A stretch of DNA of 64,000 bases. It comes from Tricholomella constricta. Lineage: Eukaryota; Basidiomycota; Agaricomycetes; Agaricales; Lyophyllaceae. The notes below the pieces were generated by a model that saw only the letters and a program-made list of their open reading frames with translations, ran no database searches and was not told the DNA's origin. Shown here one piece after another: positions 10,774 to 22,470 of this stretch. The stretch is from the NCBI GenBank assembly GCA_013368375.1, contig JAACJP010000008.1, positions 434,001 to 498,000 of the forward strand. The letters are read 5' to 3'. Every line of letters begins with the position of its first letter. Positions within the stretch are counted from its first letter, which is position 1. The position numbers and the translations under genes were made by a program.

Positions 10774-13700
10774 ATGAAGATTGTCACCACGTTCCATCAG
10801 CCTTCGTCAGTTTTGGCCTCACTCAAATGCCAACTTTCTTCAAGAGACTTGGAGCACTTGGTTGTCGCTAAGACAAATAGAATCGATGTGTACTCCCTGC
10901 AGCCTCACGGCCTCCAGCATCAGTGCGGAATTGAGATATGGGGAACTATGTTGACTATCAAGAGTGTCCCGATTTCGGTGCGTATCGATTACTATTGACT
11001 CATGCGCGAACTAAAGGCTGATGTACGGTGCCAGGGTTCCTCGCGGTCCAATCTTCTGCTTTTATTGGGTCATCCTGGCCCAGAGCTTGTGTTCCTTTTC
11101 TATACTGAGACCTCTTCTGGTGCTGGGGAACTTACGGCGAAGAAGTCGCTCTCTCTTTATGAGCGTACCCTACGCCCGGCCGAATTCTTTAGCGATGTAG
11201 TCGTTCATTCGTCTGGAAAGCTGGCTGTCATTAGTTGCTACACAGGGAAACTCAAAATTGTCACTTTCAAGTCGGGAAACCACGACCAGGACTTTGACGT
11301 GATGTGCGTATCTGATATTCGTCTTGTTTCATATTCACAGCTCAAGTATCTGTGCGCAGGCTACCGGAACTAAATTTATTGGGGCTAGCGTTCCTTCCTC
11401 TCGCAGAAGACGAGTATGCCATTGCAGTTCTACATCTCGACTACCAGAATCGCGTGCAACTTCTTGCTCGCGACATTCTGCTTGATGACATGGAACTATC
11501 AAGCTCCCCTTCAACAGTCCTAACGCCAACAGCTATATCATCTAAAATCCTCCCTCCTCTCGCAGATCTAATTCCAAAACTTATCGGGGTACCCGCGGAA
11601 GCACAAGCATATGAGGATGGAGACGCGGAGGACCCTTACCTGGGCGGAGTTCTTGTCGTCGGCGGAAAAAAGATTATGATGTATGAGCTTGCAAGTGGTC
11701 AGAGTCAGGCGAAGCAGAGATCGAAGAGAAGGCGCCTGGAGTCCAAGAAGAAGAGTACGGATGAAAACGAGGCTGAGAAGGCGAGGAGTAAGGAGCAGGA
11801 AAGAGAAGCGAGAAAGAGGAAAGCTCAAGGGAGCGTACATTGGCCTTGGAGTGAGGTTCTAGCGTGAGCTTTTACTCTTCGAGGTGTTTGTTGCACTGTT
11901 TAATTCTCCGCAGAATTTGTGCTATTGATTCACTCATCCCTCGTTATCTCATTGGCGACGCCTACGGCAGACTCGCCATGCTCTCCTTGGAGAATGTCAG
12001 AGAGCAGGGTTTGATTCTGCTTCCTTTGGGAGAGGTACTTTCCAAAACTCTTAGCATGACAACGAAGTGCTTATATCCCTCATACATAGACTTCTCCCCC
12101 CACAACGCTGACATATCTTACAGCCCAAACCTTGTATCTTGGCTCCCATCTCGGCGATTCGCAAATACTTCACATCTCAACTACCCCTACCTCTTCGCTC
12201 ACATCACCCACACTTCCAATACCCTCCGAAATCAAAACGACCTCGGCGGCAAGGCTCAGTCGTCCCTCCACTGGCAAGGGCAAATCTAGAGCAGTGGATG
12301 GTGACGATGAAGACTCCAGGGACCCCGCAAAAGGTCTTGTTGTCGAATCAAAGGGTTCCTTCGTCAACTTGGTTGAGACCTTCAAGAATATTGCACCCAT
12401 CGTCGATGCTATTATGGTAGACACCGACGGGAGTGGTGAGGTGTGTTCGTCCTGTACCCTATTAACCAATTTTCATCTCTGAACTTCTGTCAGCGACAAA
12501 TTGTGACTTGCTCTGGGGGTGGAAATAAAGGAGCCATCAATGTCATCAGAAATGGTGCCGATTTCCAGGAATTAGCTTCTATTCCAGGCTTGACAGACGT
12601 AATCAACGTCTGGGGTGTTCGAGACCAATTTGAAGACACGTAAGTTCATTGCTGCTAGCCTTTGATATATCCATCTCAGCAATTTTTCAAAACGAAGGAT
12701 CGACACCCATATCCTTGTTTCGACTCTCGATGCGACCCATCTTTTCCGGATTAATGACGCGGGGGGTGACACCACTCTCACTTACGTGCAAGAGACAGGC
12801 ATTACTGAAAACTCTGGCCTTATCACCAACCTCCCCACTCTTGCCTTTGGCAATGTTTCGCGTCGCGTGATTGGAGCCTCCGGAATCGCGAGCTATGTCA
12901 ACTCGCAACAAGTAGTGCAAGTGACCCGGAAGGAGGTACTCTTGCTTGAATGTGACATAGCATCCGGGTCGTATCAACAGCTGACTAAATGGGCATTCAA
13001 TGATGGTCTGGAGGTAACTGCGGCGAGCGTGAATCCCAGTCAAGTGATCCTGGCTTCGCGCGGCGGGAGGTTGGTGGCCCTGGGAATGACCGATGACAAT
13101 CAGTTCAGGGTGGTTGTGTGCGTTTTCAAACCTCTTCTCATCGAGACGTACTGATACAAAAAGTGTAGCGAAGGACCTCCAGCCGTGCTTCCAGATATAA
13201 GCGCTATTTCGTGCACTCCGCTCGACCCCACAATATGCTTTTCAAACTATATTACCGTGGCATACTGGGGTACAAACATCATCGAGATCTTCGTCCTGGA
13301 TAAAAAAGGCTTTGTTTCCATCTCGAAGTCTGCGCCTCTCCCTGCCCTTGTTCGATCCGTGCTTCTTCACAGCTTCGGATCCGATCACAGTGCGAAAGGA
13401 GAAGATTTCCATCCACACCTCCTCGCGGGGCTGGGAGACGGATCTGTGGTCTACTTTCCTTGGAAGAACAAGCAACTCAACGATAAAAAGGTCATTTCTC
13501 TGGGCCATGCTCCTGTCTCTTTGTCCATGTGTCTCGTTGATGGGAAAAGGACGGTCTTTGCGGCGGGTAACAGGGCTACTGTGTTGACCTGGGAGAAGAA
13601 GAGAATACATAGTTCGCCCATAATGCTCAAGGTAATTGATTCTGCGCCTTCATGTACCACGCTGGGTCTAATTCTTACCCTTTCCAGGAAATCGTCGCAG

Positions 13701-15332
13701 CCACGCGTCTCAATATGAGGACATTTCAGTCGTCTCTCCTTCTTGCCACGCCTACTGGGCTTTTTATCGGTCGGGTGCAAGATTTGGACAAGATGCACGT
13801 TCGATCGGTAAGTCTAGTAAGCAAAGGAATGGAACCAAATCTGTTCTGACCTGTATTTCCGAAGATCGATTTGGGACTTGACAATCCAAGGAGGGTCGCG
13901 TATGAACCCAACTCTAGAGTCTTCGGTGTGGGTATCACCCGTATCGAGCCCAACAGAATCGGCGATCCCGAATGGCCCAAAAGTTCATTCAGGCTGCTGG
14001 ACGATGCTACGTTCTCCGGTAAGGAATACCTTCCTTGACGACTGGCCTAACACAAGCTCATTTGGAATGCCAGCCCTGGCGAATTTCAATTGTGAACAGG
14101 ATGAAGAAGTTACTGCGGTCATGACTTATTCCCCTGTGATCAAGGAAAAGCCTATGCCAGTGTTTTGTGTTGGCACCTATACATATGCCGCTGAGAGGGA
14201 GCCATCAGAGGGCAGGCTGCTGATTTTTTCTGCCTATTCATCTGAATCACTGTCAAAAACCTCTGGCCTGCAACTCTTCCTCGTGGCATCTGCAGATGTC
14301 AAAGGCGCTGTCTACTCTCTGACCATTGTCAACGATATGATTGTGGCGGCGGTAAACTCATCGGCAAGTCTCCCAATAAGCCAACTATCAATCGCTGACT
14401 GTTGCGAGTAGGTTATGTTATATCGGCTCAAGAGCTCGGACAACGTTCCAACTCCATCATACAGCTTGGAACTGCTCTCAGAATGGACGCACAACTACTT
14501 GGTCTCGAGCCTTGCATCTTACGGCGACCGTGTTGTTGCAGGGGATAAGATCAACTCTGTTTCATTGCTCAAGGTAGTCAATCGGAAGTTGCAAAATATT
14601 GCTCGGGACTATGGGCCACTCTGGCCGCTTTGCGTAGAGGCCTCGGATGAGGAGAACATCATCGCAGCCAATGTGAGTGTATCACTGCTGCCAAACGTAT
14701 TATGTCTCATTAAAAATCAGGACACTCTGAACCTTTTTACGTATACACTTAGCCGAACACTCGGCCGGTCTGTCTTGGAGCGCGATGGTCACTACTATCT
14801 CGCTGATCTCGTTACCAAGTTCATCAGAGGTGCGTTGCAGGACTCTGTCGTTTGAGGCCTTGCATGTTGATCTCCTCAAAGGTTCAATAATCTCATCGGA
14901 CTCGGCAAATGACGCTGCACTCGAGGCCAAGCACATATTTTTCACTTCCTCAGGCCGTATCGGTGTCATAATCGATGTCAAAGACGCTGAACTATCCTTA
15001 CATCTCACTTCGCTTCAAAGAAACCTGACCGGTGTGATTTCTGGTGTTGGAGGTGATTCCCATACAAGGTGAGTTTTCCGCAATTTTTCAAATTGCGCTA
15101 TGCTGATCCTTTGTTCAGATTCAGGGCGCCGAAGAATACACAAGGGCGGAGCGATGCAGATTCCACGTCCTTCGGATTCATTGATGGCGACTTCCTGGAA
15201 CAATTCCTTACACGTCTGGGATCACCTGAAGAGGTTGAGAAGATTATAGCAGGTCACAGCGATCCTGAACGACTAACGATGCCCGTCGAGGAGATGCAGA
15301 AGGTGTTAGAAAACTTGCAAAGCATGCACTGA
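10774..15332 (+). CDS. DDB1: DDB1-type triple beta-propeller protein (CPSF_A family)
   Basis: A long gene with many short introns. The N-terminus (SSRDLEHLVVAKTNRIDVYSL) and the blocks RSNLLLLLGHPGPELVF and SGKLAVISCYTGKLKI match the Mms1/DDB1 N-terminal propeller. The C-terminal CPSF_A domain is seen at PNSRVFGVGITRIEPN-like sequence near 13.9 kb and in FIDGDFLEQFL...MQKVLENLQSMH, which aligns in type with the DDB1 C-terminus (IDGDLIESFL...VVEELTRIH). DDB1 is the adaptor that links substrate receptors to Cullin 4 ubiquitin ligases and acts in nucleotide excision repair and chromatin control. At 11.70-11.84 kb the protein carries a run of Lys, Arg and Glu with motifs SKRRRLESKKK and REARKRKAQ, an insertion I do not associate with DDB1. 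Cft1/CPSF160 and Rse1 share the architecture, but the C-terminus favours DDB1. ATG 10774 and TGA 15330 are clear; exact exon joins were not all resolved. Confidence 0.85.
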
Positions 15333-15526
15333 TAATAAAAAGCAAAGTGGGCAACCTATACAATGGCAATGTATGTACTATTAAATAATATTAAGCCGTT
15401 AAAGAAAGGAATGCTCGAGGAAATAACGAGTGCGAAGTCACTGACATGCACTGTGTGTGCGTAAGTCATGTACTTTGGGTATGAACGGAAAGCAGGGATA
15501 ATGATTGAAGCTGGTGAAGCGGGCGA
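15333..15526. other. Convergent 3' ends of DDB1 and the Vnx1-like gene
   Basis: About 190 bp lie between the two stop codons. It should hold both 3' UTRs; AATAAA-like A/T-rich sequence is seen near 15370-15400, but no precise polyadenylation site can be assigned. Confidence 0.4.
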
Positions 15527-18500
15527 TCACCACAGCGATGTGATATACCATCGAAGATACTGCCAAATAGACAAGGAAGAGAATGTTTGGATTGGCGCAG
15601 AGAGATGTTTTTGATCGATGTTCACATCAGTTTGCGGCGCGTAATAGAAACCGGACAGGAGGACGAGGTAGCTGAACGCGACGATCAGCAGAGAACAATT
15701 ATAGAAAAAAAGCGCGTACCTAAGAATAAGAATGCTACCTCTATGATAGTTGCTTTTTGCCTCAATGTATGTGTATGTCATCAAAAACATCGAAAGGATG
15801 AGACAGATGACATCCCATCGCGGAAAAATGAGCCTAGGCATACGGTGAGCAGTCTGCACGAGTCTTTGGTACAGAACTTACGTAAAGGTGCTGGCGATCT
15901 CCCCCATAGTTTCGGGGCTGTACCAGGCCGAAAAGGCGACCATCGCTGGAATCTGAAGCAGGCAAACCTGAAGCGCATATGCAGATCCAATTTCCACACT
16001 GAAAAGGAGGCGTCAGGCCATGTCGTGAAGCAGAAGAAATACGTCATGTTACTGACCTCAGCGCTATGTTGTTATTAAGCGCAAACGAGATAGCATTCAT
16101 GAATTCAGTCGTATTGGGAACAAGTGCGAACAAAGTGACACCGAGGAACTTTTCGTCGATACCGGCATCTTCAAGGATGACGTCGACGACATCGACCAGC
16201 AGTTCTGTGGAAGAAAAGCATGAGGATGACCTCACAGCATCCAAGTGCATAACCTCATACCTGCAATAATAGCATACAAAGCCGTGCAAGCGAGCAACAC
16301 GCTTGCACTAGTAGTTCGGCTCCAAGACGGGGCATCGTGCCCACCGGCCGCCTCCTCCGCCGCAGCTGATGCCCTAGTCTTCGCAGCAGAGTGGGCATGT
16401 GCTTGCTGGTGCCTTAGCGCACTGACCGTCGCTACTGCGACCGCGCGAGTGAAATCATCGGTTGTCATTGTCTCCGGCACTTGCATACTGTCCTTGACGG
16501 TGCGATCTACAGTTTCCAGGACCGGCGTGAACGGGGGCTGAGGCTGGTTCGGCGACGCGTAGGAGACGCGGCGCTGGTACGATGGAGAGACAGACTGGTC
16601 AATCTCCATCCGATTAGAGGGATCCACGGCGGAAGTGGAATATGAGCGAGAGGAGTCTTCACGGGGGACGGGGATCGCCTGGGTGTTGCTTGCTTTGCGG
16701 TGTAAAGAAGGAGGGCGTTGGGTAGTACCGGTACTAGTCGGCGGGTGACTGGAAGGGACAAGTCTTTGATACAACGAGAGCCTGTTCTGTGGATTTTCGA
16801 TGGGATGCAGAAGAGGTTGGGGGTTCTGCCAGATCTGAGAGGCATGGGTACGGAGGGAAAACCACAAACCGATGAGGTAAGACTATCAAGGCGGATAAAT
16901 CATATTAGAATATAGCCGGCTATTCTGCACTCACAAAAATTAACACCGTAGCGCAGAAGTACATGAATGATTTGACCGTCGATTGGTAGAACGGATCAGT
17001 GGCAGGGTCCGGGTGTTTGTAGTAGCAATGATCACAGATCCATGAGGCGTCCCCCGGCCCGCCAGGGGTCGAAGGGCAACCGGTACACACAAGTTGGAAC
17101 TACAGAAATGGACATTAGTACCCTTGATAAAGGTCAAAGCGCTCTGTCACGTACATTTCCGTAGGTTTGATAAAACAGAGTAGGAGCCAACGCCCCGATG
17201 ACTGCCATGATCAACATCATACTCGTGACGCCCGCGCTCTTGGCGTTAAAGCGTTGCTCTTTCCTCTTGAAAGCAGCGCTGCACATACTCATTCCTGGCA
17301 TGAGGAGCACCCCAGCAAGCAAGCTTCCTATGATAGAACCTTCCACAAGCCTGCCCTTGCCTTGTGTTAGAGCGAAGGAGTACAGGATGATCTCAATGAT
17401 GGAACCGAACGTGGCGTTGATGACGGCACCCATTCCAATGGAGGACTGTGCAGAAATGGAGGCTACAGCCATTCCGATGAAGTACGAGAGGGGAATGACG
17501 CTGAGAAGAGAGAGGACAAAGATCAGCCCACGAGAGGCGATGGCAGCCAAAAAAGCAGGGACATGTTTTCTTTCGTGTTCCAGCTTTTCCGCCATTGGGA
17601 GAAGCACTATGCCGTCAAATATGACGAAGAAGACGACAGGTAAGAGATTCACGAAGAGAATGTTGACTCCGCCCACGGTGTACTTGTAGTACTGGAGGCC
17701 CACAGCGCGGTATGTACATAGCAACACCGTGGACGTTGGGGACCCCGATGGTGCCAATTGCCCCTCCGCCAACCTAGTATGCTTGACCGAAAACTGGGGA
17801 GCTTGAGGCACATTTTCGCCGCTCGTAGCACCGTCCACATCTTGGGTCGTTTGGCTCTCAGTCGAGGACATGACAACCGATGGCGGGGCAGCACAGAAGC
17901 GGATGGACGTGGGGTGTGTGAACAGATGCTTAAGAAGAGCCCAGTTCAATTTGGCCATAGGGATGGTTACGACGAGGCCCCAGCAAATGAGACACACGAT
18001 TAGCATGAGGGGTGCAATGATGGCGATGATAGCGAGCCAGAAGCAAACTTTGCCCAGCAGGTCGCTGCCTGTTATCTTCGCGACTCCGATGGAGCCCGAA
18101 GAGGTCGATGGTGACGGGGTGGTCGTGCCGTAGGATTTGCATGGAGGAGGGATACTGCGGACGTGCTGTCGGAGAAGGGAAGTCGATTCCACAGGAACGT
18201 CAGAATTCCAGGAGACAGTTTGGATGTGCTGAGATGCATATGTACTGGGGGTAATAGTAGCTTGTTCGGTCAAGGGAACGCCTCTGATTGTGGAAGTGGA
18301 ATCGGCCTGCGTCATGGGTTGAGGACGTGGCGACCCTCCACGGACTGTGTTTCTATCGGAGCTACCACTCGACTCTCCTTCACGAATGCTCTCATCGTCG
18401 TAATTTTCGCCGACAGATTCGTCCGCATCGAGATCACCTTCGACATATTTCCCAAAAGGCCAGGCAAGATACCAGCCCAGACCGTACACAAAAGACGCGT

Positions 18501-19236
18501 ACCGCTTCCCTCCTTGAGGGACAATGTAAAGGACAGCGGCGAGGGCAATACAAATGAGGGCTAACCACCAACCAAAGGCAAGAACCCAGAAGATATTTCC
18601 TGGGAGAAGATGGCGTTCTGCCTGAGCAGATGGAATTGAATGAAGCGCCTGATCGGCATAACGGGTGAGAGAACGCGATTTTTTGTACAACGCAGGCTTC
18701 CAGATGGGAAGACCAAACGGGTGTTGAACATTTATAAGCGACTGGCGCTCTTTGAGGGTGATTGGGTCGTCCTCGCCGTCTGACCCGTCTCCGTCCTCAG
18801 CTGCGGCTTCCTCATTGGCAACGGCCTTTCCACGCCTGGCCAAGGAGGCTGAAAGGTTGCCAGTAACATCTTCGTCGTCCTCGTCGTCCTCATCGTTACC
18901 TTCCGCGTCTTCGTCCTCCTCACCAAGCGCACCATCGCGGTACGCGCGGCCTGCGGCCGAGCTACTTCTGCTAGTGCTCCTGAGCCGGGTGGTCGACTGC
19001 GCAGATGAATTGCGAATGAGGATGGGAGGCGGTGGACTACGCACGCTCGGGGTCGACGATACGGAGGACGTTCGGAAGTACGAAGTCCCCTGGTTATGAT
19101 GGGGAGGGGTGTCGGTCGCTGACCATTGGGATCCATGACTGACGGTGCGGTGGAGATGGCTGAAGGGCGTGGGAGTAGACGAGAGGAGAAGAGAGTCGTT
19201 ATCGTCAGACGGCGGTGAGGGGACATGGGTAGACAT
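15527..19236 (-). CDS. VNX1: Vnx1-type vacuolar cation/proton exchanger
   Basis: Seven exons (19236-17155, 17099-16935, 16882-16261, 16204-16057, 15998-15882, 15833-15720, 15671-15527) close in frame to 1,130 residues. Residues 1-150 are Ser-, Pro- and acid-rich and likely cytosolic. Next comes a YccF-like inner membrane block ([37 protein letters not shown]) typical of Vnx1. The two halves of the CaCA exchanger follow: [18 protein letters not shown] with [18 protein letters not shown], and later [18 protein letters not shown] and [27 protein letters not shown]. In yeast Vnx1 exchanges Na+ or K+ for protons at the vacuole. A loop between helices carries C-x2-C and C-x2-C pairs (VCTGCP, ICDHC), suggesting a small zinc-binding knot. 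The long Ser/Thr loops are likely phosphorylation targets. I am sure of the family and less sure of the transported ion. Confidence 0.93.
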
Positions 19237-19364
19237 TGTGGTCGCCGGTGACGATGTGCTCGATTGCTTGGCGTCGCTGTCGTCGTCGCAGAGGCAGCTG
19301 AGCCAAGCTATCTATTTATAAACTGATTACCACGGCAACCGCCGGTCAGAATCTAATCTAGTAA

Positions 19365-21421
19365 TCACTTCCGTGCCAGCTTTTCGTGAAGCTGCGCGCC
19401 CTTGAGCTTGGCTCGCAGATATTCCAGCCGCGCTGCATATCGCTCGTTCACCTCCTCACGCCGTCTCCGGATATCGTCCATCTCACCCTCGATCTTCCCC
19501 TCATCTGTCCTTGTGTCCGCCCCCGCCTGCTCGTCCTCTGGAACCGCACTCATCGTCACATGGCTTCGAGCCAAACTCACGTTGGAAACACTGCCCACTC
19601 CGAGATGTCCATAGCTCGAAGGAAGTGCAGGCACAGGCGGAATATTGCTCCGTCCCCCGAGCTTCCGCTCCTGCGATCCGACACTCGAAGACGAGTTCTT
19701 CCGGTGTAATGATCCTGGCCGCGTCGAGTTCAAAGACGCTGAAGCAGCTAAACTTGCTTTCGACCGTGCCTTGCGCGTCATCGAGATTCCTGTCCCTGCC
19801 GACGTCGCAGACCTCAAAGACACCATGTCGTTGTCGGCAATGACTATGCGTCTCTGGGACCGACCGTCGGGAATAAGCGTCCACATCGAGTCAGCGACCG
19901 TCTCGGAATCCTGTAACAGCGACCGGCCCTGATATCGTTGGAGTTTCGCTAGCGTAGTCATCTCCAGACCATTAAACGCGTCCATTAGCCTCCGTGCCTC
20001 AGCTTCAACTGCCAATATCTCCTGACGTATCTCTGTCGTCGTCTGCAAACGCTCATCGTCCTGCATATCGGGATTAAAGGCCGAGTTCCTACTGGGAGTC
20101 TCATTGCCAATGATGCGCGAAGGAAACGACGATGGCGGCGTGGCGAGGCGTCGAATGCTCGCGGCAGAGCGCGATGCACTTGACGAAAAGAGGGGTGAAT
20201 GGTCGGACTGGGAGCCCATGCCTGTGCGTGAGGATATAGAGATAGTGTCGGCATGCGTGCGTGAAGTAGTGGTGCGGACGGACGATGCGCTGGATTTCTT
20301 AGACAGCCCACGTTTAAAGATATTAGATGTCACAGAGGCGGAAGAGAATAGACTGGAGGTATCGCTGTAGTCATTTGAACCGGAGGGTGTTCGTCGACTC
20401 GTTGCACGACGGAGGAAGCTCGCGACTCCTGAGGCCACGGAGCTCTTGGATCGAATGGAGGGAGAACGGTTGACTTCAACTTGGAAGTTCGAGAGAGGTC
20501 GGGATGTAGCTACGCATCATCTGTGGGTCAGAGGCGTAAACATGTGGACGGGGCGTGGCGTGCTCACGTTTGCCTTCCTGAGAAGCACTGGCCCCACGTG
20601 GACGCGGTCGAGCCACGGGAACAACGGGTGCCTCCGTTGGAACTGTCGTGGTTGTCGCGAATCTCTCGAAAAGATTTTGCCGGAGCAGCCGGTACTCGTC
20701 GTCACTGGGAAAAACTTATGGTTATCTGGTACCTGACGTCTGATGCGTTTACTGACTTGAGCAGCCCTTCGGAGTTTGCAGCAGCCAATTCGTTAAGTCT
20801 TTGGGCGAGGGTCATGCTAGTTCACCCATGTTTGATTTATGAGGACCCCTTGGCACGCGGAGAAGAGTGACAAGGACGTACGTAACGTTATCAGTAGGTT
20901 GACGTGGTAAAGGGGCCGCGATGTTCGAGCGCTGAGGTCGGAGAGCAGATGCAGAGGAGACTCGTGAAGGTGAAGGAGAGGAGGGTGGACCCATATTCGA
21001 CGTCGTTTGCGTGGTTTTCCGAGAGGGAGTAGGAGGGAGAGACTTGCTCTCCTGTTGGACGCGTAAAATACTGGGGCCCGCACTTCTAGCAGCATTGGCG
21101 TGGCTGGACAATGGACTAGGTTGGCGGATGTGTGCGGAAGAAGACGGGGTGGGGTTCGACAGTGTCTGAGCGGGCGACGCGCTTGTTGTCGTAAAGGAAT
21201 GAGATGGTTGCTCATCGCGTTCTTTACCTTTAATTTTTCCATACTAAACGTCAGAGCAGCATCGTAAACCTGCGATACTTTTATGAGGAACCGTAAAATC
21301 ATAGACGCACAAATCTGGACCGGATGACATTGGCAACGGACTTGTCGTTGGAAGAATCCTTATTTGAGGTTGGGACGTGGTTCTCGGTGTCTTCAGCCTT
21401 TCTGGACGAGAAAAAGCCCAT
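19365..21421 (-). CDS. Ser-rich protein of unknown function with coiled-coil C-terminus
   Basis: Five exons (21421-21311, 21243-20882, 20816-20757, 20704-20568, 20509-19365) close in frame to 604 residues. The protein starts MGFFSSRKAED and holds a short segment TLAQRLNELAAANSEGLLND-DEYRLLRQNLFERFA that has the helical, amphipathic look of an SHOCT-like or EF-hand-like helical pair. After that it is mostly Ser/Thr/Pro-rich low-complexity sequence. A helical stretch TTTEIRQEILAVEAEARR leads to LEMTTLAKLQRYQG, and the C-terminus (IRRRREEVNERYAARLEYLR) is a likely coiled coil. I do not recognise an enzyme motif. My impression is of a family conserved among mushroom-forming fungi, possibly a scaffold, but no role can be given. 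The gene is in tandem with the Vnx1 gene, with 128 bp between them. Confidence 0.72.
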
Positions 21422-22470
21422 CTCCTCATTACGTAGGTTGGCGGTCTCAAAGATAAAAAGTGTGGCCTTTCGTCGGGAAAGGAGGATGATTTCGCCAAGA
21501 ATGGGACTTGACTGATTTGGCTCTAATCCATGTATGTCGCCATCACTGATCAGGTAGTTCCAAGGGTCAATATCCCTGATTCAGACAAATGCGGGCACAC
21601 AGATTGCCATGAGGCTTTTGAATTGCGAACTCAGGAGTGATTGGGAAAAAAATCAGTATTTTTGTTTTCCTACAAGTGGTAAGGTAATGCCTTCTCTTTA
21701 CTGTACTGTTCAAATCTGAACATAGTGTGCCATCGTAACCTAAGCTTGTACTCTCATCCTTCTCGAACGATATTTGGCTCAGATCTGCGGTTAATCGACA
21801 TCGTAATAATGTGGAGTGAGAAACTTTCCTTCCGAATACTTGTCCCACTGGGCGGTCGACCAGCGGTCGACCGTTAATTCGCGACTGCAATTTGACCAAA
21901 CCACATGGATCTGCCACAAGTCAAATATCATATCTGGTTGAACACCCGCGGGAACTGCAATTTCAAACGCTGCAAGGATCCTTGTGAACCTTGACAGTTG
22001 GGCCAAATAAGCGATTCAACATATGCGGATACGTGACATAGGAAGTACAGGGAAGTACTTGTGAATGAACAGCTGGCTTGACAGATGGTACGAACGGGCA
22101 GTCGCTAGAAATAAGGCGATTGGTATAAGGCTGAATGACCTGTCAGAACGACGTAGAGTTCGACGCCGGCCACGGTAACGCTGCATGGTTTGGGGGTAGT
22201 CTCGCGAAAGGACAGGCCCCCCAATTAGTGATATATATCATCTTAACTTTCCCTTTCCTTTTTGATCACGCTCATGGACGTGTTCTCAAGCTTAAGGGGG
22301 CAGGTTGGGGCAGGTGGTTATTCTTGATCGGGGATATCCGACGCGACGCGCAAGTCATCTGGACCGGAGACTCGGACCTGACGTGAAATGTTACCGGAAC
22401 ATGCTTCAGTCCTTTGACGTATAAGGCCTTGAGGCTTGCGGCTTGCCCATACTCCATCCAAGATATCAAG
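21422..22470. other. Divergent intergenic region between the coiled-coil protein and alcohol dehydrogenase
   Basis: Contains the promoters of both flanking genes. A short exact direct repeat, GCGGTCGACC, occurs at 21852-21861 and again at 21863-21872; each unit holds the self-complementary GGTCGACC, so the site can bind a dimeric factor. The frames 21791-22006 and 22272-22490 on the minus strand have no recognisable domain. No RNA gene seen. Confidence 0.4.

Noticed and set aside
17198..17689. 163-codon plus-strand frame opposite the Vnx1 gene
   Set aside because: It lies wholly antisense to a clear coding exon with membrane segments and has no domain of its own.
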